Shown here piece after piece: positions 17,880-26,359 of a stretch of DNA of 64,000 bases. Source of the stretch: Emticicia agri (GTDB lineage: Bacteria > Bacteroidota > Bacteroidia > Cytophagales > Spirosomataceae); NCBI RefSeq assembly GCF_004168285.1, contig NZ_SEWF01000009.1, positions 124,001 through 188,000 on the forward strand, written 5' to 3'. Numbering within the stretch: position 1 is the stretch's first letter; every line of letters starts with the position of its first letter. The notes under the pieces are model-generated. The model was not told the origin of the DNA and made no database searches. It saw only the letters and a program-made list of their open reading frames with translations. Both the position numbers and the translations under genes were made by a program.

Positions 17880-17923
17880 AAAAAAAAGTATGAAAGAAAT
17901 TTATTCATAAATCTTTCATACTT
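17880..17923 (-). terminator. Intrinsic terminator of the tRNA-like RNA
   Basis: Minus-strand AAGTATGAAAGA (17923-17912) pairs perfectly with TCTTTCATACTT (17897-17886) over 12 bp, with a 14-base loop and an eight-T run (17887-17880). It begins 5 bases after the acceptor-like stem. Confidence 0.88.
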
Positions 17924-18126
17924 CACGCTGTAAGAGGGGGACTCGAACCGCCCACGGTGTAGTTAGCCACAGTACAAATTTTGGTGGTCAATCCCAGTCG
18001 ACTAAAATTGTCCGGCTTTATGCTGCGTTTGTCCTATTATCACCACCCCCGAGACAGGAGGGCATGGCTGCCAATTTCATCACCTTACATTATCATTGTC
18101 AAGGCCGTTTCTCTCTCGCTTTGACA
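17880..18126 (-). ncRNA. tRNA-like non-coding RNA with giant variable arm
   Basis: Transcribed on the minus strand. A tRNA-like domain spans 18089 to 17929. Acceptor-like stem TGTAAGG (18089-18083) pairs with TCTTACA (17935-17929), allowing one G-U. The D arm is ATG/CAT around AAATTGGCAGC, the class II tRNA-Leu pattern with the GG pair. The anticodon-like arm is CCCTC (18062-18058), loop CTGTCTC, GGGGG (18050-18046), with U33 in place and GUC in anticodon position. The T arm has loop TTCGAGT (17947-17941) on GGGCGG/CCCCC with one bulged C. The variable region, 18045-17954, is about 92 bases and can fold into a long hairpin (GGTG/CACC, TAG/CTA, AGCC/GGCT, then ACAATTTT/AAAATTTGT). A 6-bp hairpin (TGTCAA/TTGACA, 18126-18097) precedes it. 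No CCA is encoded. Promoter and terminator flank it. I do not recognise a named family. Confidence 0.7.
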
Positions 18127-18129
18127 TGA

Positions 18130-18162
18130 CAAAGTTACAACATAAATCTATGTAATTGCAAA
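18130..18162 (-). promoter_or_regulatory. Bacteroidota-type promoter of the tRNA-like RNA
   Basis: On the minus strand TTTG (18162-18159) is followed after 21 bases by TAACTTTG (18137-18130), an exact match to the TTG / TAnnTTTG consensus with ideal spacing. Transcription would start near 18125, at the foot of the 5' hairpin. Confidence 0.75.
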
Positions 18163-18247
18163 TTTTTTATAAAATTTCTCAAAAATTTAAATGATTGCTA
18201 AAATTTAAATTAAAATATTGATAAATTCGCAAAAACTTATACTTTGA

Positions 18248-18712
18248 ATGGACAAAAATTTAGAAATTGATAAAACAGATCTGAAGATTTTATCATTATT
18301 AATGCAAGATGCCAAGATGCCTTATACAGCCATAGGAGAAAAAATCTTCGTTTCAGGTGGAACTGTGCATGTAAGAATGGCAAAAATGGAACAGATGGGT
18401 ATTGTAAAAGGTTCACAGCTGATTGTTGACCCGGTTCGATTAGGGTGGGACATCAGTGCATTTATCGGCATATACTTAGATAAAAGTTCTCTGTATGACG
18501 AGGTGGCAGACCAGTTGGAAATGATACCCGAAATAGTTAGTATTAACTACACTACCGGAATGTATAGTATTTTTGCCAAAATCGTGTGTAGAGATACACC
18601 CCATCTGCGTGAGGTACTTCATGATAAGGTGCAAAAAGTACAAGGGATTCAGCGAACTGAAACTTTTATTTCATTAGAAGAACGCACGGTGAGACCCATT
18701 CCGCTTTTGTAA
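18248..18712 (+). CDS. Lrp/AsnC family transcriptional regulator
   Basis: A 154-residue regulator with an N-terminal winged helix-turn-helix (KTDLKILSLLMQDAKMPYTAIGEKIFVSGGTVHVRMAKME) and a C-terminal RAM ligand-binding domain ending in the conserved EETVRPIPLL-like tail (LEERTVRPIPLL). Lrp/AsnC proteins sense amino acids and assemble into octamers. It diverges from the tRNA-like RNA and the DUF819 permease; the 110 bases between its start and the RNA promoter could hold a shared operator, and a permease substrate such as an amino acid would fit, though that is inference. Confidence 0.92.
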   Translation: MDKNLEIDKTDLKILSLLMQDAKMPYTAIGEKIFVSGGTVHVRMAKMEQMGIVKGSQLIVDPVRLGWDISAFIGIYLDKSSLYDEVADQLEMIPEIVSINYTTGMYSIFAKIVCRDTPHLREVLHDKVQKVQGIQRTETFISLEERTVRPIPLL

Positions 18713-18865
18713 ATTATTCCGGAAACCCTTACAACCTTTTAGATAAAAGAATAGTCAAGTCTTAAAATACAGAGAGGTCTTTGCCAAATCAATAGATTTT
18801 TGACTGAGAGGAATTTTAATTTTGTTTTTCTGACACTCCCTTAACGGCTTATCTAAACAAATGGG

Positions 18866-18873
18866 TACCTTTG
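18866..18873 (+). promoter_or_regulatory. Candidate -7 element for the 623-residue membrane protein
   Basis: TACCTTTG matches the Bacteroidota -7 consensus and lies 62 bases before the start codon. A good -33 TTTG at standard spacing is not visible, so support is partial. Confidence 0.4.
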
Positions 18874-18935
18874 CAGGTCGGTTTATCAAATTTTAAAGCA
18901 CGCATAATTCCCTTTTGAGGAAAGAGATATATTGA

Positions 18936-20807
18936 ATGGACTTTCGAGCAGCAAAGCAGAATCAGATATTTATTTTTATTGCAATTTTACTTCCGGTTAT
19001 TTACGGAATTTTCTTTATACGAAATTTCACGTTGCCGTTAACCGGAGGAGGAGATGTTGATGAATGGGAATATGTTGGTTATTATTTATCTCAGAATCTC
19101 CGTTTTGATATTTTTCCGAAAGTTATCTTACAACAGAATCAGACGTTTTATCCATTCGGAACAACTCAGGCGTTTGCAGATTGGTCACTTGAAAGCAATT
19201 ACTGGTTTGCCTTGTTTTATCGTCTCAAAGGGCATGGTGCCTGGCTTAATTATTATTATGTGTTAAGTCTTGTGGTCTCTTTTTTAGGCTCTTATTTGTT
19301 ACTTAAAAAAGAATTTGGCCTGAAAAAAGCGTTTTTTGTAGGCTTTGTTGTTACATTTTTTAATTTTTATGCGCTCAACAAATATCCTCATCATTTTAAC
19401 CATAGTACCATACATTGGACTATACTAAGTATATTTTCTGATTTTATTTTAGTCAAAAGAATAATTCTGAGAGAGCATATTTCGGTTAAGTGGGTGTTTT
19501 TAAAAGCTTTTTTACTGATAGCTACATTAGGAATGAACTTAGGATATATCTGTGGATTTGCTTTAACAAGTTTTGTTCTAAGTTTGATGGTTGTAGGTGT
19601 AGTGATTATTAAAAGATATAGCAAAAAGGAAAATCAACTGATTTTTTATTTAAGCAATTGGGGTAAGGAATTAAAAAATAGTCCGGCCTTGTATGTTTTC
19701 CTTTCGTTACCTCCACTGTTATTACTGTATTTTTATTTGCCCATTGTGTGGCAGATTTACCAGGAATCGCAGACTTTACATTTTAATAATGCGGAATCAC
19801 CACATCTCTGGAGTCATCCATTAAGAATGATGTTTCCGTATTTTCCTTTTTTTAATGCTACAGAAAATCCACTGACAAATTTATTAAAAGATATGCCAGA
19901 GGGGTTAGGCTCAGGAAGTCCCGGGTGGTTTTGTTTGGGGTTAGGTATTATAGGGTATATTTCAAACTGGAAAAAATACTGGCTGGTTTTTTTGCCTCTG
20001 GTAATACTGTTAATTATTTCAACTTTTTATCATCCGAATAGAGTGCCGACTTTGAAAATTTTCCCGTGGGGAACTTTCAACCGTGTACCGTCGAGATTCA
20101 CCTCTATTTTACCTGTTATCTTTTGTTGCTTTATATTACCGCTTGATTGGTATAAGCTAAAGATACATAAGATACTTACCGGTGTATTGGTAGTGTTGTT
20201 TCTGATAGAAGGCATAGTTGTTTATCAGTTTTTATATAAAAAGAGTCCTTATATAGTTGATGGTAATTTTTTTAACTATATGGCTGTGGTAGAAAAGCAG
20301 AAAGGGGAAGCAGTGCTTGATTTTCCGTTTTGTGTAGTGGGGGGAGATGGGACAGGCCTGAAAGAAAACCTTTGCCCGGTTTTTGTCTATACCTGTAATG
20401 TATATGCCATGCGAAGATTCCATCATAAAAAGGTGATAGGTGGGTATTATAGCCATATAAATCCTGTAGCTATTAAAGGCTTTGTTGAGATGGGTGTAGG
20501 GAAACTGACAAAACCTAATTATACTGACTGGCGGAGTGCTTCTATGGTTATTAACGAGTTTTCGGAAGAGCAACTGGCCTACTTTATTAAGTATTTACAA
20601 TACAACGACTTTGTGGGAATCAACCTGTGCGTTGATTTGATACATGAAAAAATGTATAAACAAATCGTAGATAATATCGGAAAACCGACACAAAGTACAC
20701 TATTTCCGGGTGCTGGGAGGGTGGTTTTTATTCCAAAACCAGATGCCTGGCGTAAGCTGACTGATAAAAACAAAGCGGCAGGAATGAAGTTTCCTTGTGG
20801 TTGTTGA
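18936..20807 (+). CDS. Polytopic membrane glycosyltransferase-like protein
   Basis: A 623-residue protein with about ten transmembrane segments in the first 450 residues and a soluble C-terminal domain of about 150 residues. The first extracytoplasmic loop carries an acidic pair (GGGDVDEWEYVGYYL), the position where GT-C glycosyltransferases keep catalytic acids. I cannot assign a sugar or acceptor. The C-terminal domain (PNYTDWRSASMVINEF) has no motif I recognise. It is 122 bases upstream of a WxcM/FdtA-like isomerase gene on the same strand, which suggests surface polysaccharide or glycan decoration. Confidence 0.65.
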   Translation: MDFRAAKQNQIFIFIAILLPVIYGIFFIRNFTLPLTGGGDVDEWEYVGYYLSQNLRFDIFPKVILQQNQTFYPFGTTQAFADWSLESNYWFALFYRLKGHGAWLNYYYVLSLVVSFLGSYLLLKKEFGLKKAFFVGFVVTFFNFYALNKYPHHFNHSTIHWTILSIFSDFILVKRIILREHISVKWVFLKAFLLIATLGMNLGYICGFALTSFVLSLMVVGVVIIKRYSKKENQLIFYLSNWGKELKNSPALYVFLSLPPLLLLYFYLPIVWQIYQESQTLHFNNAESPHLWSHPLRMMFPYFPFFNATENPLTNLLKDMPEGLGSGSPGWFCLGLGIIGYISNWKKYWLVFLPLVILLIISTFYHPNRVPTLKIFPWGTFNRVPSRFTSILPVIFCCFILPLDWYKLKIHKILTGVLVVLFLIEGIVVYQFLYKKSPYIVDGNFFNYMAVVEKQKGEAVLDFPFCVVGGDGTGLKENLCPVFVYTCNVYAMRRFHHKKVIGGYYSHINPVAIKGFVEMGVGKLTKPNYTDWRSASMVINEFSEEQLAYFIKYLQYNDFVGINLCVDLIHEKMYKQIVDNIGKPTQSTLFPGAGRVVFIPKPDAWRKLTDKNKAAGMKFPCGC

Positions 20808-20929
20808 GGAAGGAAAAGTATAAATTTCATTCAATTATAGGGTTCAGGCTTTTAAATGAAAAAAAAAAGCCGTTATTTTACGTTAGACTCGCAATTTTTA
20901 ATTATTATAACAAAGATACGGATAGCCTT

Positions 20930-21319
20930 ATGGCAAAACTATTTCATTTACAAACGTTTTCGTCAGAAAAGGGAAGTCTTACGGTTTTTGAAAAAATATT
21001 ACCGGAAGGCATCAGGAGGATTTTTTATATTTATGATGCTGAGAATCAGATTAGAGGTGGTCATAGACACGTATTAGCTAATAATGCTTTAACTTGTGTT
21101 AGCGGGAGTTGCAAAGTTTTTGTAGATGATGGCGAAGAACAACATGTGTATGACCTTGATGCACCTGATATTTGTCTGTTACTTGACCCAAAAGACTGGC
21201 ATGAAATGTATGATTTTTCAGAGAATGCTGTTTTACTGGTATTATCTGACCAGTTTTACGATAAGGAAGACTATATTTTTGAAAGATACCCTGAAAAAAA
21301 ACTTAGTCCAATCCAATAA
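20930..21319 (+). CDS. WxcM/FdtA-like cupin (sugar-nucleotide ketoisomerase family)
   Basis: A 129-residue single-domain cupin; start ATG 20930 (MAKLFHLQTFSSEKGSLTVFEK) because the upstream frame to 20795 lacks family similarity. Motifs: IRGGHRHVLANNALTCVSGSCKV and LLDPKDWHEMYDFSENAVLLVLSDQFYDKEDYI, matching FdtA/WxcM-type dTDP-4-keto-6-deoxyglucose 3,4-ketoisomerases, whose active site uses the paired His of GHxH. Such enzymes act in deoxyamino-sugar synthesis. No aminotransferase or other dTDP-sugar gene is adjacent, so the pathway is incomplete here. Confidence 0.78.
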   Translation: MAKLFHLQTFSSEKGSLTVFEKILPEGIRRIFYIYDAENQIRGGHRHVLANNALTCVSGSCKVFVDDGEEQHVYDLDAPDICLLLDPKDWHEMYDFSENAVLLVLSDQFYDKEDYIFERYPEKKLSPIQ

Positions 21320-21344
21320 ACCTGCTATTGAAAACAATTCTACA

Positions 21345-21380
21345 TTAAAAAACCACCTTAGAATTGCGTCATAAGGTGGT
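21345..21380 (-). terminator. Intrinsic terminator of hslV
   Basis: ACCACCTTA (21352-21360) pairs with TAAGGTGGT (21372-21380); on the minus strand the stem is followed by a run of six T. It may work weakly for the converging cupin gene as well. Confidence 0.85.
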
Positions 21381-21400
21381 ATATCACAAAAAATCAGAAA

Positions 21401-21937
21401 TTATAAAGTTTCTATAATGATATTATGGTTGGTATAGATACATATATCTGCTGCAATATTCAAGCCTTCCTGTACCATTTCTTGTGCACTTAATTTGGGG
21501 GCATGTCTCTTTAATGCAATGGCTGCCGATTGGGCATACATGCTTCCCGAACCAATTGCTGCAATCTGATTATCCGGCTCTAATACGTCGCCTGTACCCG
21601 AAATAACCAGAAGTTCTGTTTCATTGGCTATAATCAGCATGGCTTCTAATTTACGCAAGTATCTATCCATACGCCAGTCTTTAGCCAGTTCAATAGCTGC
21701 ACGTTTCATATTGCCACCATAAGAATTGAGTTTTTCTTCAAAGCGTTCAATCAGCGTGAAAGCGTCGGCTGTTGAGCCTGCAAAGCCAGCTAATATTTTA
21801 CCCCCATAGAGTTTTCTTACTTTTCTGACATTGCTTTTGGCAATAGTATTGCCCATAGTTGCCTGTCCGTCAGCGCCTAAAGCTACTTTTCCATCATGAA
21901 TGATTCCAAGGACAGTTGTTGCGTGTATTTTTTCCAT
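21401..21937 (-). CDS. hslV: ATP-dependent protease subunit HslV
   Basis: A 178-residue proteasome-like peptidase. Mature HslV starts with the catalytic Thr; here TTVLGI follows six residues (MEKIHA) that would be cleaved. The family run HDGKVALGADGQATMGNTIAKSN and the central AGSTADAFTLIERFEEKL match HslV throughout, and the C-terminus YTNHNIIIETL is normal. It forms a double hexameric ring that works with the HslU ATPase, which is not in the window. The gene is last in a row of three (E2, 185-residue protein, hslV) with 1-base gaps. Confidence 0.96.
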   Translation of the reverse strand: MEKIHATTVLGIIHDGKVALGADGQATMGNTIAKSNVRKVRKLYGGKILAGFAGSTADAFTLIERFEEKLNSYGGNMKRAAIELAKDWRMDRYLRKLEAMLIIANETELLVISGTGDVLEPDNQIAAIGSGSMYAQSAAIALKRHAPKLSAQEMVQEGLNIAADICIYTNHNIIIETL

Positions 21938-21938
21938 T

Positions 21939-22496
21939 TTATTCTTTAGATTCTATGGAAGAAATCTTCCAGATGTTTTCTTCCAGGTCAAATTTATAAA
22001 TCAATGTGTGTATATAAGGCTTTTTTATATTTACGGTTACCGTAGCCTTTGTTTTGTCTATTTTAGTTGATGAACTATTTTTAAGTGCATACAACAATTG
22101 CGCAATAGTTGGCGGGTCTTGCGAAAGTAAATATCTGTCGTAATCAAGTCTTTCGGCTATCTCCTTTTTGGCTACAACAGACTGTTTGACTTTAAATTCA
22201 TTTTTCAGATTTCTGAGATAAATGCTTGAAAACAAGCCTGTTTTCTCAATGACTGATAGGTAATTCTGCAAACATTTAGGGTTGATTTTAGTAATATCCA
22301 TGCCCTCACCTTCAAAACATTCGTTTTCATCAGGCACTTGTGCAGGTTTACCTAACCAACTAAAGAATTTGCCAAGTCTTTGTTGAGGAGTCTGCTGTGC
22401 ATGTAATGGAATAGCAAATGCTACAAAGCAATAAATCCCCCATATTTTCAATGAGGGATTTATCAGATGTTTTAATCGATATTCTTTTGCTAACAT
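21939..22496 (-). CDS. Secreted protein of unknown function
   Basis: A 185-residue protein with an N-terminal hydrophobic segment (IWGIYCFVAFAIPLHAQ) preceded by about 15 polar residues, so signal peptide or membrane anchor. The mature part is Lys-rich, with no motif I recognise, though the C-terminal VTVNIKKPYIHTLIYKFDLEENIWKISSIES looks like a small beta-sheet domain of the NTF2 type. It fits between aceF and hslV with 1-base gaps on each side, so it is translated from the same transcript. Confidence 0.75.
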   Translation of the reverse strand: MLAKEYRLKHLINPSLKIWGIYCFVAFAIPLHAQQTPQQRLGKFFSWLGKPAQVPDENECFEGEGMDITKINPKCLQNYLSVIEKTGLFSSIYLRNLKNEFKVKQSVVAKKEIAERLDYDRYLLSQDPPTIAQLLYALKNSSSTKIDKTKATVTVNIKKPYIHTLIYKFDLEENIWKISSIESKE

Positions 22497-24137
22497 TTAT
22501 ACCAACAACTTGTAAGGTTCTTCAAGCAATTGTTTTAAGGTAACCATAAAGGCCGCACCTGTTGCACCGTCTACTACACGGTGGTCGCAGGTTAAGGTTA
22601 ACTTCATGATATTAGTTGCAAAGAACTGGCCATCTTTTACACCTACGGTTTCTTTAATGGCACCTACCGCCAGAATACAAGATTCCGGTGGATTGATGAT
22701 AGAGGTAAATTGCTCAATGCCAAACATACCTAAGTTACTTACGGTAAACGTATTACCTTCCCAGTCTTTGGGTTGTAATTGTTTGTTTTTTGCTTTTCCA
22801 CCTAAATCTTTGGTTTCAGCCGCAATCTGTGACAGGGTTTTGGTATTGGCAAAACGGATAACAGGAACTAAAAGCCCTTCTTCAACCGCTACAGCCATAC
22901 CAATATGCACATGGTGATTTTTACGAATCTTATCGCCCATCCACGAAGCATTTACCATTGGGTGTTTGGTTAATGCCGCAGAAACTGCTTTAATTACCAT
23001 ATCATTGAATGAAATTTTTACAGGAGAAATCTCATTCATGGCTTCTCTTGCCTTGATGGCTTTATCCATCGTGATTTCCATCGTCAGATAGAACTCAGGA
23101 GCAGAGAATTTAGATTCTGACAAGCGACGAGCGATGGTCTTACGCATTTGCGAAAGCGGTACATCTTCGTAACTTTCCTGACCAGCCGGAGCAGCGGCAA
23201 CCGCAGGAGCCGTTGTTTGACTTGGTGCAGGCGTAGCAGGTTTAGCTTTTGGCTGGAAGGTGTCCACATCATTCTTGATAATTCTTCCGCCTTCGCCAGA
23301 GCCATTAACGTCTGATAAGTTAATGCCTTTTTCTTCGGCCAATCGTTTTGCTAATGGAGAGGCTAAAATACGACCATTATTAGCTGCTGCTGTGGTTGGT
23401 TCCGGCGTACTTGATACTTGTGCTTGAGGCGCAGCTGGTGTAGCGGCAGGTTTATCAGCTTCTTCGGGTTTGGCCGGAGCAGCAGGTGCACTTCCGGCAT
23501 TTAATAAAGCCTGGTAGTCGGCACCTTCTTCACCTATTACAGCAATTACCTCATTTACTTTGGCGGCTTTTCCGGCTTCTACACCAATGTATAATAAGGT
23601 TCCGTCTTCATAGGCTTCTAATTCCATCGTAGCTTTATCTGTCTCAATTTCAGCCAGAATATCACCTGATTTTACTTTATCACCTACTTTTTTCAACCAG
23701 GTGTGTATCACCCCTTCTGTCATGGTATCGCTCAGAAGTGGCATTTGAACTGTTTTAGCTTTGATATTTGAAGTATCTACTGCCGGAGCAGCAGGCGCTG
23801 TAGGTTGTGTTGCAGGTTGGGCAGCAGGGGCTGACTCCTTTGATGCTTCGGCATGTTGAGCCGAGCCACCTCCACTTAAAAGGCTTTGATAATCTTCACC
23901 GGGCTTACCGATTACTGCCATGATAGCATCAACCGGAACAGATTGCCCTTTTTCTACGCCGATATATAGCAAAGTACCATCATAATAAGACTCCATATCC
24001 ATGGTAGCCTTATCTGTTTCTACTTCTGCCAAAATATCGCCTGATTTTACAGTGTCTCCAACTTTTTTATGCCATGCTGCTATAACACCCTCTTCCATGG
24101 TGTCGCTCATCTTGGGCATTCGGATTACTTCTGCCAT
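22497..24137 (-). CDS. aceF: Pyruvate dehydrogenase E2, dihydrolipoamide acetyltransferase
   Basis: A 546-residue E2. Two lipoyl domains at the N-terminus each carry the lipoylated Lys in EVETDKATMDME and EIETDKATMELE. Each is followed by an Ala/Pro-rich linker. A peripheral-subunit-binding domain (ILASPLAKRLAEEKGINLSDVNGSGEGGRI) precedes the catalytic domain, which ends in LTCDHRVVDGATGAAFM with the catalytic His/Asp. The enzyme passes acetyl groups to CoA within the pyruvate dehydrogenase complex. E1 and E3 genes are not in the window. Its downstream neighbour starts 1 base after the stop. Confidence 0.95.
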   Translation of the reverse strand: MAEVIRMPKMSDTMEEGVIAAWHKKVGDTVKSGDILAEVETDKATMDMESYYDGTLLYIGVEKGQSVPVDAIMAVIGKPGEDYQSLLSGGGSAQHAEASKESAPAAQPATQPTAPAAPAVDTSNIKAKTVQMPLLSDTMTEGVIHTWLKKVGDKVKSGDILAEIETDKATMELEAYEDGTLLYIGVEAGKAAKVNEVIAVIGEEGADYQALLNAGSAPAAPAKPEEADKPAATPAAPQAQVSSTPEPTTAAANNGRILASPLAKRLAEEKGINLSDVNGSGEGGRIIKNDVDTFQPKAKPATPAPSQTTAPAVAAAPAGQESYEDVPLSQMRKTIARRLSESKFSAPEFYLTMEITMDKAIKAREAMNEISPVKISFNDMVIKAVSAALTKHPMVNASWMGDKIRKNHHVHIGMAVAVEEGLLVPVIRFANTKTLSQIAAETKDLGGKAKNKQLQPKDWEGNTFTVSNLGMFGIEQFTSIINPPESCILAVGAIKETVGVKDGQFFATNIMKLTLTCDHRVVDGATGAAFMVTLKQLLEEPYKLLV

Positions 24138-24369
24138 TTTAAAAATTTGCTTGGTTTTGGATTAATGATTTTGCTGTAAAGGCTCGTGTACTTTTAATAG
24201 AACATCATAGCTGAATAAAAAGTTACGTAGCTTTCAGCAATTTATTGATTTTACTTAGAATCGGTTTCAACGAATTTCTTCGATGCCCAAAATTATAATA
24301 AAGTCTGTGAATGTCAGTCATATTCCAACAAAAACTTTATACAATTATATATTCCGGTATAAATAAAAA

Positions 24370-24397
24370 GCCCTTCCGTTGGTAAATCAGGAAGGGC
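24370..24397 (-). terminator. Intrinsic terminator of lepA
   Basis: GGAAGGGC/GCCCTTCC arms (24390-24397 and 24370-24377) with a 12-base loop; on the minus strand the stem is followed by T-rich sequence (TTTTTATTTAT). It lies directly after the lepA stop. Confidence 0.85.
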
Positions 24398-24405
24398 ATT
24401 TATTT

Positions 24406-26193
24406 TTAGCTAATCTTTAATACAGCCATAAATGCTTCTTGTGGTACTTCTACTGTTCCAATCTGGCGCATCCTCTTTTTACCTTTCTTTTGTTTCTCCA
24501 ATAGTTTACGTTTACGCGAAATATCACCCCCGTAACACTTGGCAATTACATCTTTTCGTAGCGCTTTTACTGTTTCACGGGCAATAATCTTGGCACCAAT
24601 AGCTGCCTGAATAGCAATCTCAAATTGCTGGCGTGGTAAAAGTTCTCTTAGTTTTTCACACAACTTCTTTCCCCAGTCATAGGCCTTATCACGGTGTACA
24701 ATTGCCGAAAGGGCATCAACCGGGTCACCATTTAAGAGAATATCTAATTTCACGAGGTTGGACTCACGGTAGCCAATGAGGTGATAGTCTAAGGAGGCAT
24801 AGCCTCTTGATATGGTTTTTAGTTTGTCGAAGAAATCGAATACTACTTCCGAAAGTGGCATTTCAAAAGTCAGCTCCACACGGGTTGAGGTCAGGTACAC
24901 CTGATTTTTCAGTATCCCTCTTTTTTCCATACACAAACCCATAATAGGCCCAACGTAGTCAGAGGCAGTAATAATCTGTGCATTGATAAAAGGTTCTTCA
25001 ATCCAGTCGATATAGTTAGGATCTGGCATTTCTGACGGAGCAGAAACTTCCATTATCTCGCCTTTTTTATCAATCACATGAAAGCGTACTGATGGAACTG
25101 TGGTCAGTACAGTCATATCAAACTCACGTTCCAGACGCTCCTGTACAATTTCCATGTGCAACATTCCGAGGAACCCACATCTGAAACCAAAGCCTAAGGC
25201 GGCAGAAGTTTCAGGTTCCCATATAAGTGCTGCATCATTTAATTGCAGTTTTTCCATAGCCTCTCTCAAATCTTCAAACTCTGAGGTATCAACCGGATAA
25301 ATTCCGGCGAATACCATGGGTTTTACCTCCTCAAAACCTTTAATGGCTTCTTTAGTAGGGTTTTCTGAGTGGGTAATGGTATCACCGACTTTTACCTCTT
25401 TGGCAACTTTAATACCTGAGATAATATAACCCACATCTCCGGAATCTACATAGTCACGGGGTTCTTTGGTTAAGCGCAGAATACCCACTTCATCAGCAAT
25501 GTATTCTTTACCTGTAGCCACAAATTTTACTTTATCACCCTTAGAGATACGCCCGTTTTTTACCCGGAAAATTACCTCAATACCACGATAAGAGTTAAAG
25601 GTTGAGTCAAAAATTAATGCCTGTAATTCTGCATTCGGATTACCTTTTGGTGGATGAATACGATGGATAATAGCCGACAGAATTTCATTGATACCGATGC
25701 CTTCTTTGGCGCTGGCAGGAATAATTGAATCTCTGTCACAACCAATCAGGTCAACAATCTGGTCTTTTACCTCTTCGGGCATCGCACCGGGTAAATCAAT
25801 TTTATTTAATACCGGAATGATTTCGAGGTCATGATCTAACGCTAAAAAAAGGTTACTGATGGTTTGTGCCTCAATTCCTTGCGAAGCGTCAACTACCAGC
25901 AATGCACCTTCACAGGCGGCAATTGAACGGGAAACCTCATAACTGAAATCGACGTGACCGGGGGTATCAATCAGATTTAATATATATTCCTGCCCTTCAA
26001 AATGATAATTCATCTGAATAGCATGGCTTTTTATCGTAATTCCTCTTTCTCTCTCCAAATCCATATCGTCAAGCACTTGTGCTTGCATTTCACGGTCCGA
26101 AATAGTATTGGTAAATTGTAGGAGGCGGTCGGCAAGGGTACTTTTGCCGTGGTCAATGTGTGCAATAATGCAGAAATTACGAATATTTTTCAT
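24406..26193 (-). CDS. lepA: Translation elongation factor 4 (LepA)
   Basis: A 595-residue translational GTPase. G1 is [15 protein letters not shown]2 [12 protein letters not shown]3 [12 protein letters not shown]4 NKIDLPGA. The C-terminus has the LepA-specific domain with [26 protein letters not shown]. Length and motif order match EF4. The enzyme back-translocates or remodels ribosomes and is linked to translation fidelity under stress. Confidence 0.97.
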   Translation of the reverse strand: MKNIRNFCIIAHIDHGKSTLADRLLQFTNTISDREMQAQVLDDMDLERERGITIKSHAIQMNYHFEGQEYILNLIDTPGHVDFSYEVSRSIAACEGALLVVDASQGIEAQTISNLFLALDHDLEIIPVLNKIDLPGAMPEEVKDQIVDLIGCDRDSIIPASAKEGIGINEILSAIIHRIHPPKGNPNAELQALIFDSTFNSYRGIEVIFRVKNGRISKGDKVKFVATGKEYIADEVGILRLTKEPRDYVDSGDVGYIISGIKVAKEVKVGDTITHSENPTKEAIKGFEEVKPMVFAGIYPVDTSEFEDLREAMEKLQLNDAALIWEPETSAALGFGFRCGFLGMLHMEIVQERLEREFDMTVLTTVPSVRFHVIDKKGEIMEVSAPSEMPDPNYIDWIEEPFINAQIITASDYVGPIMGLCMEKRGILKNQVYLTSTRVELTFEMPLSEVVFDFFDKLKTISRGYASLDYHLIGYRESNLVKLDILLNGDPVDALSAIVHRDKAYDWGKKLCEKLRELLPRQQFEIAIQAAIGAKIIARETVKALRKDVIAKCYGGDISRKRKLLEKQKKGKKRMRQIGTVEVPQEAFMAVLKIS

Positions 26194-26359
26194 CTAATGT
26201 TCAGTTCCGGATATTATAAGATAGCAGTCGTATTTTTTGGCTATCTGCTCTTTGTCTGTAACAACAAACTGACTTTAAAACGGGTGTTTTAAAAGAAAAA
26301 CTGTATTACAAATCAATTATTTGCAAAAATAGTAAGAAAAGGAGGATAAAATGAAGATT

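Noticed and set aside
17929-18089. An ordinary tRNA, or a tRNA split by a group I intron
   Set aside because: No CCA or normal variable arm; the extra bases are in the variable region, not in the anticodon loop, and 92 bases are far too few for a group I intron.
17880-18126. The RNA gene as tmRNA, because it contains GCAGCATAA, like the end of a tmRNA tag (Ala-Ala-stop)
   Set aside because: The RNA is too short, keeps a complete anticodon-like arm (absent in tmRNA), lacks the GGGG-type tmRNA 5' end and gives no recognisable tag upstream of the AAC GCA GCA TAA codons.
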